Source: Enorma phocaeensis (lineage in GTDB: Bacteria > Actinomycetota > Coriobacteriia > Coriobacteriales > Coriobacteriaceae). Taken from it: a DNA stretch of 64,000 bases. The stretch lies in NCBI RefSeq assembly GCF_900186505.1, contig NZ_LT891969.1, positions 372,001-436,000 of the forward strand, written 5' to 3'. Shown here piece after piece: positions 53,261-64,000 of this stretch. A program made the translations under genes and the position numbers. Every line of letters begins with the position of its first letter. Positions within the stretch are counted from its first letter, which is position 1. The notes under the pieces are model-generated. The model worked only from the letters and a program-made list of their open reading frames with translations. It searched no databases and had not been told where the DNA came from.

Positions 53261-54304
53261 GTGCCTCGTTCGCAAGGGTTTTCCTCGCTCAACAACAACA
53301 GGCCGTCGACGGGCATGCGTCCGTTCGTGGTTCTCATGATCATCTCCGTATTGCTTCTCACCTTCTACTTGCGTGAGGGCGATACCGGTATCATCCATGG
53401 TGTTCGTGGCTTCGTTACGACGGTTACGAGTCCCATCCGCTATGCAGGCTCGGCTGTAGCGTCCCCGTTCAACGCTTTGGGCAACATCATGGGTAACCTC
53501 ACCGCCTCCCAAGAGACGCTCGAAGAGCTTCGAGCGGAGAACGAACAGCTTACCGCTCAGGTGGCTGAGCTCTCAGAGGCGCAGGAGACCGCTACGCGCT
53601 TGGAGCAGCTTCTCGGGCTTCAATCTACCTACAACCTGCAGTCCACGGCTGCCCGAATCATCGGCGACTCGGGTGATGCATGGTCGCGCACGGTGCAGAT
53701 CAACAAGGGCACGGCCGATGGGCTCTCCATCAACATGCCTGTCTGCAACGCTTCTGGAGTCATAGGTCAGATCATCGAGGTTTCGACCAACACGGCTACC
53801 GTCCGCCTTATCACGGACGAGAACTCCGGTGTCTCCGCCATGGTTCAGGCAACACGGGCGCAGGGTATTCTTCAAGGCCAGCCCGATGGGACGCTGAGAC
53901 TCGAATACGTGACGACCGATTCCGATGTTCAGGAAGGCGATATCATCGTCACCTCGGGCATTGGAGGCGTGTATCCTAAAGGGATTCCCCTCGGGACGGT
54001 TTCCTCGGTCACCCGCGATGACAATGCCACGTACTACACGATCGTCGTGACCCCGGCGTCTTCCGGCACGGAGAACAACGAGGAGGTCCTCGTCATCACC
54101 TCGCTCACCGCTGAGCAGACGGCAAGTGATGAGGAGGTTGCCGAGGCGAATGCCAACCCGCAGGGTACGGCACGCGATGCATCGTCTGATAGCGGGGAAG
54201 CCGACCAATCGGATGGCGATTCTGCTTCGGGCGATGGATCCGATGGCGGCGAGGAGTCCGATGAGAATGCCGGAACGATAGCGGAAGCTGGGCAAGGGGA
54301 GTAG
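53261..54304 (+). CDS. mreC: Rod shape-determining protein MreC
   Basis: 347 residues. A short cytoplasmic head precedes one membrane helix (about 21-36, FVVLMIISVLLLTFYL). A coiled coil (about 80-120, TLEELRAENEQLTAQVAELSEAQE region) and two beta-barrel subdomains follow, with ARIIGDSGDAWSRTVQINKGTADGL and SGIGGVYPKGIPLGTVSSV. The acidic tail of about 70 residues (Asp/Ser/Glu-rich) is longer than usual. GTG start at 53261. It scaffolds the elongasome outside the membrane. Confidence 0.93.
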   Translation: MPRSQGFSSLNNNRPSTGMRPFVVLMIISVLLLTFYLREGDTGIIHGVRGFVTTVTSPIRYAGSAVASPFNALGNIMGNLTASQETLEELRAENEQLTAQVAELSEAQETATRLEQLLGLQSTYNLQSTAARIIGDSGDAWSRTVQINKGTADGLSINMPVCNASGVIGQIIEVSTNTATVRLITDENSGVSAMVQATRAQGILQGQPDGTLRLEYVTTDSDVQEGDIIVTSGIGGVYPKGIPLGTVSSVTRDDNATYYTIVVTPASSGTENNEEVLVITSLTAEQTASDEEVAEANANPQGTARDASSDSGEADQSDGDSASGDGSDGGEESDENAGTIAEAGQGE

Positions 54305-54311
54305 GTGAGCC

Positions 54312-54884
54312 ATGGAATACCGCGACACAGCACATAGCCAGCGCGCGCTTGCCATCCTTATTGCCGTGGCCGCCGTCTTGCAGGTCGCTTTGGCTCCCCA
54401 GATCTCGATACTGGGTGGCCGCATCAACTTCATGATCATCCTCGCGGGCGTGGTCGCCCTCATGGGCAATGCCAGCCAAGCCGTCTACGTCGGCTTTGGT
54501 GCAGGATTGCTGTACGATCTGACCTCTCCGGTTCCCGTTGGCCTCATGACGCTGATCCTTACGGCGGGTTCGTTCCTGCTCGTGCAGATGGCGAGCGCCG
54601 GAACGAGCGGATTCTCTTCGACATCCTTGCGTTTCATGGGCATATTCTCTGTCGGGGTCTGCATGCTCAACGGTATCGCCTTGTTCTTCATGGGGAGCGA
54701 GCGCGATCTTCTGCTCTCCCTTGGCGGCCATGGTCTCATGAGCGCCGTGCTCACAACGGTCGTGTCCATTCCGTTCCTCATGCTTTCCGGTTCCATGGCC
54801 TCATCGCGTTCCGGCTTCTCGGCGCACGGCTACGGTACTCGATTCAAGTCTGCCTCGCGTGGCCGGGGTAGGAGACTGCGGTAG
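54312..54884 (+). CDS. mreD: Rod shape-determining protein MreD
   Basis: 190 residues with five or six membrane helices. Recognised by position between mreC and mrdA and by the pattern FMIILAGVVALMGNASQAVYVGFGAGLLYDLTS-like (core GFGAGLLYDLTSPVPVG), which matches the conserved MreD stretch. It ends in a basic tail (GRGRRLR). It belongs to the elongasome, role structural. Confidence 0.88.
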   Translation: MEYRDTAHSQRALAILIAVAAVLQVALAPQISILGGRINFMIILAGVVALMGNASQAVYVGFGAGLLYDLTSPVPVGLMTLILTAGSFLLVQMASAGTSGFSSTSLRFMGIFSVGVCMLNGIALFFMGSERDLLLSLGGHGLMSAVLTTVVSIPFLMLSGSMASSRSGFSAHGYGTRFKSASRGRGRRLR

Positions 54885-54895
54885 GGGTGGCATCG

Positions 54896-56962
54896 ATGAG
54901 TGCTCAGCTCCTCGTCGTTATAGCCGGCCTCATTCTCGTCGCCGCCATAGTGGGGTCCCTCATCTTCATGAGGGGCTATTCCGGCCGCTTCACGTTTGAC
55001 ACGAAGAACGGTACGCGCCCTCGCGCGGCAGAAGGAGAGGGCAATACCCAGGGCCTTGCCTACAAAGGCCGTTTCACCCTGCTGTCTGCAGGGGTCGCCG
55101 CGATGTTCACCACGCTTCTCGTGAAGCTCTGGAGCATGCAGATGGTGAGTTCTGACCACTACGATGAGCTCGCCGTGCAGAACCAGACGAGGACCGTGAC
55201 CACATCGGCTCCCCGTGGACGCATTCTCGACCGTAACGGGAACGAACTCGTGCGCAATCGCGCTTCGCTCGCGGTGACCGCCTATCGGGACCTGCGCGAA
55301 GACACGGTGCTCGTGCGCCATATCGCCAATGTGCTCGGCATGCCCTACATCGCCGTCATGCGCAACATCCAGGACAACACCGAGGGCGCCCAGGCGCGCC
55401 ACACGATAGCAACGGACGTGCGTCGCTCCACGGTCGCCTATATCCAGGAGCACGCCGGCGAGTTCTCGGGCGTCTACATCGAGGACCGTACGGAGCGCGA
55501 GTACCCGTACGGGACGCTTGCCTGCCATGTTCTGGGCTACACCGGCACGGTTACCCAAGAGCAGCTGCAAACTCAGCAGGAGCTCATCGATTCGGGCGAG
55601 GATTCCGCAAGCTCCATCGTCTACCAATCCGGCGACATCGTCGGCCAAGCGGGTGTCGAGAGTCAATACGAGAACCTGCTCCAGGGTATCCGGGGCGAGC
55701 AGACGGTCACGGTTGACTCTGTGGGCAATGTAACCGGGCAGGTCGGCGAGGTGCCGCCGCGACCGGGAACCGATATCAAGCTCACGCTCGACCTCACGAT
55801 CCAGCGCGCCTGCGAGGAAGGACTGGCGTACGCCATCAACATCTCGCAGCAAGCTGGATACGCGAATGCGCGCAACGGGGCATGCGTGTGCATGGACTGC
55901 ACCAACGGGGAGATTCTTGGACTTGCGAGCGCGCCGGTGTTCGATCCGTCTGCATTCGTGGGCGGCATCTCATCCGACCTCTGGTCGGAGCTGAACAGCG
56001 AGGAGAGCGGTAATCCGCTTTTGAACCGCGTCGTGAGCGGCCAGTACATGTCGGCATCGACGATCAAGCCCTTCTCCGCTTTCGCCGGGCTTGAGTACGG
56101 CATCTATCCCGCTACCCGAACCACCACCTGTACCGGCTGGTGGACCGGCAATGGCGAGGCTTATGGTAAGTGGTGCTGGAACCATTCCGGACATGGCACT
56201 TTGAACTTGCAAGGCGGCATCACGTGGTCATGCGACCCGGTCTTCTATGACATGGGTAAGGACTTCTACTACGACAAGGACAATCCCGAGGGATTGCAGG
56301 AGATGTTCCGCCGCTGGGGCCTTGGCTCCAAGACCGGTGTCGACCTGCCTGCCGAGGCATCGGGCCGTGTTCCCGATGCCGCGTGGAAAAACGAGCACTT
56401 CTCGGATTACTCCGCGGAGGATCGCGCCTGGAACCCCGGTGACATGACCAACATCGTCATCGGTCAGGGCGACATCCTGGTGACCCCCCTTCAGATGGCG
56501 ACCGCGTATGCGGGTATCGCCATGGGTGGCCTTGAACAGACCCCCCATATCCTGCTGTCAGCGGTTTCTCGAGACGGCAGCGGCGATGCCTATCTTTACA
56601 ACGAGACCGGTAGCAAGGAGCGCCTCACCGCCTCCATCAACTCCGATGACGACCTCTCGCTCGTCAAGGCCGGCCTGAGGGGCGTCATCTACGAGGAAAG
56701 CCCGTCGTGCGCCGCGCATTTCAACAACCTGAGCGTTAAGGTGGAGGGCAAATCCGGTACGGGCGAGCGCAGCAACGAGGACCCGTATGCCTGGTTCATC
56801 GTCTACGCTCCGGCCGATGATCCAAAATACGTCATCGCCTGCCTGCTCGAAGAGGGCGGTTTTGGCGCCTCGACAGCGATGTATGCGACTCGTCAGGTGC
56901 TCGGCGTGATCTACAACGAGCCCGACAACGTCCCCGTTACAACCACCGACCAGACCAGGTAA
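54896..56962 (+). CDS. mrdA: Penicillin-binding protein 2 (transpeptidase of the elongasome)
   Basis: 688 residues. Two hydrophobic segments stand near the N-terminus (about 5-25 and 65-85); the first is extra to the usual single anchor. The pedestal domain starts APRGRILDRNGNELV. The transpeptidase domain has the catalytic serine in MSASTIKPF (SxxK), the SxN-like element WSCDPVF and KSGTGE in place of KTGT. It cross-links lateral wall peptidoglycan with RodA. The ATG at 54896 is 5 nt after GGGGTGG; a GTG at 54887 is possible. rodA starts 14 bp downstream. Confidence 0.93.
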   Translation: MSAQLLVVIAGLILVAAIVGSLIFMRGYSGRFTFDTKNGTRPRAAEGEGNTQGLAYKGRFTLLSAGVAAMFTTLLVKLWSMQMVSSDHYDELAVQNQTRTVTTSAPRGRILDRNGNELVRNRASLAVTAYRDLREDTVLVRHIANVLGMPYIAVMRNIQDNTEGAQARHTIATDVRRSTVAYIQEHAGEFSGVYIEDRTEREYPYGTLACHVLGYTGTVTQEQLQTQQELIDSGEDSASSIVYQSGDIVGQAGVESQYENLLQGIRGEQTVTVDSVGNVTGQVGEVPPRPGTDIKLTLDLTIQRACEEGLAYAINISQQAGYANARNGACVCMDCTNGEILGLASAPVFDPSAFVGGISSDLWSELNSEESGNPLLNRVVSGQYMSASTIKPFSAFAGLEYGIYPATRTTTCTGWWTGNGEAYGKWCWNHSGHGTLNLQGGITWSCDPVFYDMGKDFYYDKDNPEGLQEMFRRWGLGSKTGVDLPAEASGRVPDAAWKNEHFSDYSAEDRAWNPGDMTNIVIGQGDILVTPLQMATAYAGIAMGGLEQTPHILLSAVSRDGSGDAYLYNETGSKERLTASINSDDDLSLVKAGLRGVIYEESPSCAAHFNNLSVKVEGKSGTGERSNEDPYAWFIVYAPADDPKYVIACLLEEGGFGASTAMYATRQVLGVIYNEPDNVPVTTTDQTR

Positions 56963-56976
56963 GGAGGTGCGAATCC

Positions 56977-58176
56977 ATGCCGCCAGCGAAGGGCGCTGCT
57001 GCCAGCAGCCTCAAACACGTCAATAAGAAGCTGAGCTCGTCGCGCAGCACGTTCAGACAGCAAGTCCATCTTGGCGTGCTCATCGCATGGATCGGGCTTA
57101 TCGCCTTCGGCACGGTAATCATCTGGTCTGCGTCGCTCACGAACCCCGAGGCTTCGTTCTCCCGCCATCTGCTCGGTATCGGTCTGGGTGCTTGCGCGGC
57201 TATCGTCATGTGGAACCTCAACCTCTCGAATCTGGCCAATCTGTCGAGCGTGCTGATGGCCGTAGATATCGTCCTCATCTTCCTTCCGTTCGTACCCGGC
57301 CTTTCTGTCACCGCCAAGGGCATGACCGGTTGGATCAAGATTCCGCTCATCGGCCTGAATTTCCAGCCGGTCGAGCTCGTAAAGATCGTCACGATCTTCT
57401 ACATGTCGGCCCTCGGTGCGCAATATCACGGGAGCATCGACTCGGTGAAGGAGTACCTCAAACTATGCGGCATGCTCGCGGTGCCATTCATCTGCGTCAT
57501 CATTCAGGGTGACCTTGGGTCGAGCCTCGTCATCTTCGTTTCCGGCGCGATCATCATCATGATGAGCGGCGCGCGCAAGGAATGGGTTCTGGCTACGCTC
57601 GCCATCATCATCGGTTTGGTCTCACTCATCTTGGCGACCGATTCGATCGTCGACGGCATCGTGGGTGACGGGAACTCCTTGATCCAGGACTACCAGATGA
57701 ATCGACTGCTGGTGTTCCTCGACCCCGAGGCCGATACGTCGAGAGCAGGCTACAACCTTCAGCAGTCGCTCATCGCTGTGGGATCAGGCGGGTTCTTTGG
57801 GAAGGGGCTTGGAAACGCAACGCAGTCAGCTGCCGGTTTCTTGCCCGAATCCCATACCGACTTCGTTTTCGCCCTGCTCAGCGAGACGTTCGGCTTCGCG
57901 GGCGCGTTCGTCCTCCTTGCGCTTTTCGCGCTGCTGATGTTTTCGACCATCCGAGTCGCCATCAAATGCGACTCGCTGTTCTATAAGCTCGTCTGCGTCG
58001 GGTTCGTGGGCATGTGGCTCTTCCAGATCTTCGAGAACATCGGCATGTGCATCGGGCTCATGCCCATCACCGGCATCCCGTTGCCGTTCATCAGCTTCGG
58101 CTCTTCATCCATGATCGTCCAGTGCTTGGTTATCGGTATCATCCAGTCCATATGGCGCCGCCATGCGGCTCAGTGA
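56977..58176 (+). CDS. rodA: SEDS glycosyltransferase RodA
   Basis: 399 residues with about ten membrane helices. It polymerises lipid II into glycan strands. GWIKIPLIGLNFQPVELVKI, the catalytic-loop aspartate region FLPESHTDFVFALLSE and the C-terminal GIPLPFISFGSSSM are SEDS signatures. Pairing with PBP2 and MreBCD identifies RodA rather than FtsW. The start has AAGGAGGTG upstream. Confidence 0.94.
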   Translation: MPPAKGAAASSLKHVNKKLSSSRSTFRQQVHLGVLIAWIGLIAFGTVIIWSASLTNPEASFSRHLLGIGLGACAAIVMWNLNLSNLANLSSVLMAVDIVLIFLPFVPGLSVTAKGMTGWIKIPLIGLNFQPVELVKIVTIFYMSALGAQYHGSIDSVKEYLKLCGMLAVPFICVIIQGDLGSSLVIFVSGAIIIMMSGARKEWVLATLAIIIGLVSLILATDSIVDGIVGDGNSLIQDYQMNRLLVFLDPEADTSRAGYNLQQSLIAVGSGGFFGKGLGNATQSAAGFLPESHTDFVFALLSETFGFAGAFVLLALFALLMFSTIRVAIKCDSLFYKLVCVGFVGMWLFQIFENIGMCIGLMPITGIPLPFISFGSSSMIVQCLVIGIIQSIWRRHAAQ

Positions 58177-58185
58177 GGTGTTGCT

Positions 58186-59100
58186 ATGCGTATTCCCCTT
58201 GATATGTTCGCCCAAGCCGTAAGGGTCGGCGCCTCTGCCAAACATGATTCAGATGCGCCCATTCGCGTTTCGGTCTACCTGGACGAGAGCGCTACGCCGT
58301 TTCTTGTCGAGACGGTGAGGGACGCTTTCGTTCCGCAGACTACCTCCGCGCTCGTGCGCGTGGAGCGCATCGCGGCAAAACCGCTGGAACCCCGCGACGA
58401 CACCGATGTCGCGCTCGTCATCTCATGCGGGTCGGTGCGCTTGCAGGGCGCTGTTCAGGAGCTCCTGGTCGCAGGGGCTCCAGTGGCCGTCATCGCCGAG
58501 TCGAGCGTAGAGGCTCCCTTCATCAAAGCCGACACGCCCATGCTCGGGCTGATCGCGGCGACGAACAAGACCTATCTTCTCGAGACCCTCGCTCGCTGGA
58601 TTCTCGACCGCACCGAGAAGGACGTTGCCTTTGCGGCGAACTTCCCCTTCATGCGCATCGCCGCCGTGAACCGCATCGTGACCTCGTGCGCGCTTGCCAA
58701 CATGGCGACGGGAGCGCTCGTATTCATCCCGGGCGCCGACTTTCCTGTCATGACCGCCGCGCAGATCGGCATGGCGTTGCAGCTGAGTTCGATCTTCGGC
58801 TACCGATTGGAGCTCGAGCGCGGCTACGAGGTCGCCGCCGTCATCGGCGCCGGTCTGGCGCTGCGGGCTATGGCGCGCGGCGTATGCCGGTTCCTGCCTC
58901 ACGGCGGCTTCATCGCGAAAGCTGCCATCGCCGCCGTCGGCACGTATGGCATGGGCCGTGTGCTTGCTTCGATATACGAGCGCGGCGTCGACTACTCCTC
59001 CATCAACGGGGCAATCAAGTCCCTCGTTGCTCGCGTCCGCGGGGCAGGGACCGCTGGTGACGGTTCTCCCGCCTCCGTCGCGGTCGCTTCCGTTCGATAG
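58186..59100 (+). CDS. Putative membrane protein, DUF697 (YcjF)-like
   Basis: 304 residues. The N-terminal 130 residues are soluble and nucleotide-fold-like without a P-loop (VALVISCGSVRLQGAVQELLVAGAPVAVI). The C-terminal half is hydrophobic, reading RIVTSCALANMATGALVFIPGADFPVMTAAQIGMALQLSSIFGY as three short segments, and then GFIAKAAIAAVGTYGMG, a pattern resembling DUF697 proteins that accompany GTPases. The similarity is weak. It lies 10 bp after rodA and 10 bp before the radical-SAM gene, so it may serve the elongasome or the downstream pair. Confidence 0.55.
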   Translation: MRIPLDMFAQAVRVGASAKHDSDAPIRVSVYLDESATPFLVETVRDAFVPQTTSALVRVERIAAKPLEPRDDTDVALVISCGSVRLQGAVQELLVAGAPVAVIAESSVEAPFIKADTPMLGLIAATNKTYLLETLARWILDRTEKDVAFAANFPFMRIAAVNRIVTSCALANMATGALVFIPGADFPVMTAAQIGMALQLSSIFGYRLELERGYEVAAVIGAGLALRAMARGVCRFLPHGGFIAKAAIAAVGTYGMGRVLASIYERGVDYSSINGAIKSLVARVRGAGTAGDGSPASVAVASVR

Positions 59101-59109
59101 GGGGAATGT

Positions 59110-60987
59110 GTGCGTACCGTTTACGAGGACCGTTTCGCAGAACTTGAACCGTTGCTGGCTCGCGTTGAGAAACCGAGCAGATACCTAGATCACGAATGGG
59201 GCGTCCTGTCCTCGAGCGATGCGAGCTACCGGGCGTGCCTCATCTATCCAGACACGTACGAGGTAGGTCTTCCAAACCAGGGCCTTGCCATCCTCTACAA
59301 GATCCTGAACGCGCAGGAGGGCATCTCCTGCGAGCGCTCCTACGTGCCCTGGGTCGACATGGCGGACCTTATGCGTGACGCCGGCGTCCCACTGCTCTCG
59401 CTCGAAGGCGCGGCTCCCGTCTCTTCGTTCGATGTGGTGGGTTTCCATGTTCCCCATGAGATGGCGTGCACCAACTATCTCGAAGCCCTCGATCTTGCTG
59501 GGATTCCCTTGCTCTCTGCGGATCGCGGTGAAGACGACCCCCTTGTTATCGCTGGCGGCCCGTCGGTCTACAATCCTGAGCCCATCTGCGCGTTCTTTGA
59601 TGCGATGCTCATCGGTGAGGGGGAGGAGTCCATCGTCGAGGTCTGCCGCGAGCATGAGCGCCTCCGTGATGCGGGTGCTTCTCGTCAAGAGATCCTCCGC
59701 GCGCTTGCCAAGATTCCCGGTACCTATGTGCCCGGGCTCTATGAGGTCTCTCATGAAGGAACCTGCACCGATCACGGCTATACGGTTCCTCGCCCGGGCG
59801 AGGAGGTTCCCGAGGTCGTTTATAAGCGCGTGATCGCCGATTTCGGCTCAACGGATCCCTTGAGCCAATCGATCGTGCCCTTTGCCGAGCTCGTACACGA
59901 CCGTCTTTCCATCGAGATCCTTCGAGGCTGCGCGCGCGGTTGCCGCTTCTGCCAGGCTGGTATGACGTATCGCCCCGTTCGGGAGCGCACGCCCGACCAG
60001 ATCGTCGCTGCCGTAACGCGCGGGCTTGAGCGCACGGGCTACGACGAGGTGTCGCTCACCTCGCTGTCCACCACCGATCATTCGTGCTGCGCCAAGATCC
60101 TGCGGCGGCTCAATCGGGGGCTCGCCGACACGGGAATCTCGGTTTCCATCCCCTCGCAGCGCCTCGACTCCTTCGGGGTGGACATGGCGCTCGAGGTCGC
60201 GGGGGAGAAGAAGGGCGGACTCACGTTCGCGCCCGAGGCCGGCAGCCAGCGCTTGCGCGACATCATCAACAAGAACGTCACGGAAGAGGATCTCGATCGT
60301 GCTGCGCGCGCCGCCTATGAAGCCGGCTGGCGGCGCATCAAGCTCTATTTCATGATGGGCCTGCCCGGTGAGCGCGATGAGGACATCGTTGCCATCGCCA
60401 ACCTTGCGGATCACGTGATCGATATCGCGCATGAGGTCTTCCCCAAAGGACAGCGCGGGGGCGTATCGGTTTCCATTTCCGTTTCGGTCTTCATCCCTAA
60501 GGCGCACACGCCCTTCCAATGGTGCGGTCAGCTTGATGACGCCGAGGTCCGCCGTCGCCAGAAGCTCCTTGTCGAGAGCGTTCGGAGCCGTCAGGTGCGC
60601 GTGCATTACCATGATGCGTCCACATCGCTCGTCGAGGCTGCGCTCTCGCGGGCAGGTCGCGATTTCACCCCGGTCATCCTGGGGGCTTGGCGTCGCGGGG
60701 CGCGCTTCGACGCCTGGACCGAGCAATTCTCCTTGGATCGCTGGCTTGAGGCTTCGGCCGAGCTGGGCATGGATCTGCGTCGCATCGCAACGGAGCCCTT
60801 CGATCTCGAGGCTCGACTGCCCTGGGAGCACGTGAGCCCGGGAGAGTCCCGCGGCTTCTTGGAACGCGAATGGCGTCGGGCTCTGGAGGGAAGGACTACC
60901 GAGGACTGCACGAGAACCTCGTGCACGGGCTGCGGCATCTGCCCCACGCTCGGAGCCTCCAATATCCTGGCAGGTGATAGATCATGA
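59110..60987 (+). CDS. TIGR03960-like B12-binding radical SAM protein
   Basis: 625 residues. The N-terminal B12-type domain reads RACLIYPDTYEVGLPNQGLAILYK and LVIAGGPSVYNPEPICAFFDAMLIGEGEE. The radical SAM domain has the cluster motif EILRGCARGCRFCQAGMTYRP (CxxxCxxC) and LTFAPEAGSQRLRDIINK. A C-terminal cysteine group CTRTSCTGCGICP may bind a second cluster. Such proteins occur next to DUF2344 proteins upstream of rplU in many bacteria. The substrate is not known; an RNA or ribosomal target has been considered because of the position. GTG start at 59110. Confidence 0.88.
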   Translation: MRTVYEDRFAELEPLLARVEKPSRYLDHEWGVLSSSDASYRACLIYPDTYEVGLPNQGLAILYKILNAQEGISCERSYVPWVDMADLMRDAGVPLLSLEGAAPVSSFDVVGFHVPHEMACTNYLEALDLAGIPLLSADRGEDDPLVIAGGPSVYNPEPICAFFDAMLIGEGEESIVEVCREHERLRDAGASRQEILRALAKIPGTYVPGLYEVSHEGTCTDHGYTVPRPGEEVPEVVYKRVIADFGSTDPLSQSIVPFAELVHDRLSIEILRGCARGCRFCQAGMTYRPVRERTPDQIVAAVTRGLERTGYDEVSLTSLSTTDHSCCAKILRRLNRGLADTGISVSIPSQRLDSFGVDMALEVAGEKKGGLTFAPEAGSQRLRDIINKNVTEEDLDRAARAAYEAGWRRIKLYFMMGLPGERDEDIVAIANLADHVIDIAHEVFPKGQRGGVSVSISVSVFIPKAHTPFQWCGQLDDAEVRRRQKLLVESVRSRQVRVHYHDASTSLVEAALSRAGRDFTPVILGAWRRGARFDAWTEQFSLDRWLEASAELGMDLRRIATEPFDLEARLPWEHVSPGESRGFLEREWRRALEGRTTEDCTRTSCTGCGICPTLGASNILAGDRS

Positions 60988-61736
60988 GCGAACAATGCTT
61001 GTTCAGGCTGCGGATTCGCTACGTAAAGCAGGGTCGCTTGCGCTATCTGGGCCACTTGGAGGTCATGCACACCATCGAGCGGTCGGTTCGTCGCGCAGGG
61101 CTGCCCTATGCGGTCACCCAGGGGTTCTCGCCGCATCTGCGCGCTGGATTCTCCTCGGCATTGCCGGTGGGCACTGGCTCCACCTGCGAATGGTACGATC
61201 TCTTCTTGACCGAGTTGGTTCCAATCGAAGATGCGCTCGCTCGTCTCAAGGCGGCGACGCCTGCCGACCTCGCACCTCAAGAGGCGGGCTACATCGATGT
61301 GCGCGCTGCTGCCCTCACGTCTTTCATCACGCGCGCCAACTACAGCGTCCAGCTCGTATCTCGTGAGGGACGGGACGTTTCCTTGGACGGGCTTGCTGCT
61401 GTGCTCGATCGCGTGGCTGCACGCAGGGAGATACCCTATCAGCGCGGTCGCAAGACCAAGCGACTCGACCTTGCCCGCACGCTTAAAGGATACGCGGTTC
61501 ATGCCGGCGAAGAGGCGGGCGCATTCGGAGTCGAGCTTAAGACGTATATGGATAACGAGGGGGCGCTCAGGCCCGAGATCCTGCTCGCGGCCATCGATGC
61601 CGAGCTAAGGGGGGAACCGGATGCAGCCATCGAGTCCACGGGTATCCAGGACCTCGCCTGCTTCGAACGGTATCAGGTCGAGAGGGTGGCGCAGTTTGGT
61701 CAGGACGAGACCGGTCGGCGCATCATGCCGCTGTGA
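60984..61736 (+). CDS. TIGR03936/DUF2344 radical-SAM partner protein
   Basis: 250 residues. RLRIRYVKQGRLRYLGHLEVMHTIERSVRRAGLPYAVTQGFSPHLRAGF region (core GRLRYLGHLE and TQGFSPHLR) is the DUF2344 signature. It overlaps the radical SAM gene by 4 bp. In some bacteria the two are fused into one protein, so they probably act as one enzyme. Function unknown. Confidence 0.88.
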   Translation: MSEQCLFRLRIRYVKQGRLRYLGHLEVMHTIERSVRRAGLPYAVTQGFSPHLRAGFSSALPVGTGSTCEWYDLFLTELVPIEDALARLKAATPADLAPQEAGYIDVRAAALTSFITRANYSVQLVSREGRDVSLDGLAAVLDRVAARREIPYQRGRKTKRLDLARTLKGYAVHAGEEAGAFGVELKTYMDNEGALRPEILLAAIDAELRGEPDAAIESTGIQDLACFERYQVERVAQFGQDETGRRIMPL

Positions 61737-61815
61737 CCCAAGCTTCAGGAATCCCCGAAGGCAAGGACGAGCGGAGCGCTTCTGGAACAGTATGCGGAGA
61801 CTCTGCGAATTTCCG

Positions 61816-61844
61816 TTGACGCAGGATTATGTAGCTGCTACTAT
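61816..61844 (+). promoter_or_regulatory. Strong promoter of rplU-rpmA
   Basis: TTGACG (61816-61821), 17-nt spacer, TACTAT (61839-61844), the best sigma-70-type match in the window. Transcription would start near 61851, giving a 34-nt leader, too short for an L21 leader structure. Confidence 0.75.
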
Positions 61845-61884
61845 ATTCGATCGTTGCACTACCAGATGCATGAAGGGCTAACAC

Positions 61885-62259
61885 ATGTACGCAATCGTTT
61901 CAACCGGCGGCAAGCAGTACAAGGTCGCGCAGGATGATGTGATTACCGTCGAGAAGATCGAGGGCGAGGTCGGCTCCAAGGTTGAGCTTCCCGTCATCTT
62001 CCTGAACGACGGCAAGAAGATCGTCACCGACGCTGCCAAGCTTGCCAAGGCCAAGGTCACGGCCGAGATCGTCGACCAGTTCAAGGGCGAGAAGCAGCTT
62101 GTCTTCAAGTTCAAGAAGCGCAAGCGCTATCGTCGTCTCAAGGGTCATCGCCAGCAGCTCACCAAGGTGAAGATCACCAAGGTGCAGGCTACGTCGCGCG
62201 CTGCCCGCAAGACCACCAAGGAAGCGGAGGCTCCGGCCGAGGCTCCCGTAGCCGAGTAG
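61885..62259 (+). CDS. rplU: 50S ribosomal protein L21
   Basis: 124 residues. MYAIVSTGGKQYKV at the start and FKKRKRYRRLKGHRQQLTKVKI are L21 hallmarks. An Ala/Glu/Pro tail of about 18 residues follows. Placed before rpmA as nearly everywhere in bacteria. Confidence 0.97.
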   Translation: MYAIVSTGGKQYKVAQDDVITVEKIEGEVGSKVELPVIFLNDGKKIVTDAAKLAKAKVTAEIVDQFKGEKQLVFKFKKRKRYRRLKGHRQQLTKVKITKVQATSRAARKTTKEAEAPAEAPVAE

Positions 62260-62286
62260 CGCACTCAGAGAGAGTAGGTACGAGAC

Positions 62287-64000
<1,714 letters not shown>

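Overview
The window reads as a chromosomal segment of a high-GC, anaerobe-type actinobacterium, most likely class Coriobacteriia (Collinsella or a close relative). This is inferred from gene order and protein character, not from a database search. Pointers are the actinobacterial orders aroK-aroB-pepQ-efp-nusB and tlyA-nadK-recN, a T-box before ileS, frequent GTG starts and dense co-directional operons. Almost all of it is ordinary housekeeping DNA. I see no CRISPR array, prophage or obvious defence island.

Layout. 1-2.8 kb: a cut-off MATE exporter on the minus strand, divergent from ftsH. 2.9-5.0 kb: the only clearly accessory stretch. It holds an intact IS1249-like (IS256 family) insertion sequence with perfect ends and an 8-bp target duplication, followed by relics of a SARP-type regulator and of an LPXTG surface protein. 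5-9 kb: a NYN-LOTUS protein, a zinc-ribbon protein, a glycerol-dehydrogenase-like enzyme, DUF523 and a small VOC protein. 9-14 kb: T-box, ileS, lspA and an RluA-type pseudouridine synthase. 14-17.3 kb: a processive glycosyltransferase, an ATP-grasp enzyme and a prepilin-type peptidase. After an AT-rich gap come dgt, rarA, a DUF948/anti-sigma/sigma/AI-2E-permease operon, alaS, ruvX, mltG and yqeG.

28.7-36.8 kb is a long plus-strand run: shikimate kinase, a dehydroquinate-synthase-like protein that has lost its catalytic residues, an aminopeptidase P family enzyme, efp, an Asp23 protein, nusB, xseB, tlyA, nadK and recN. 36.9-45.4 kb on the minus strand is a complete shikimate-to-prephenate gene cluster (aroF, tyrA, aroB, aroA, aroC, pheA, fused aroE-aroK, aroQ) in an order typical of clostridia. 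Together these suggest that a second, clostridial-type aro cluster made the AroB at the old actinobacterial locus dispensable. The old AroB survives as an apparent pseudoenzyme.

45.6-64 kb: tRNA-Arg(CCG), a CtpE-like P-type ATPase, a zinc-ribbon membrane protein, a cyclophilin and a TPR membrane protein. Next is the rod-shape operon mreB-mreC-mreD-mrdA-rodA, leading into a DUF697-like membrane protein and the paired radical-SAM/DUF2344 genes. The window ends with rplU-rpmA, a terminator, and obg, which runs off the end. The most interesting items are the decayed AroB paralogue with the duplicated aro pathway, the AroE-AroK fusion, the divergent ileS T-box, and the IS with its decayed neighbours.
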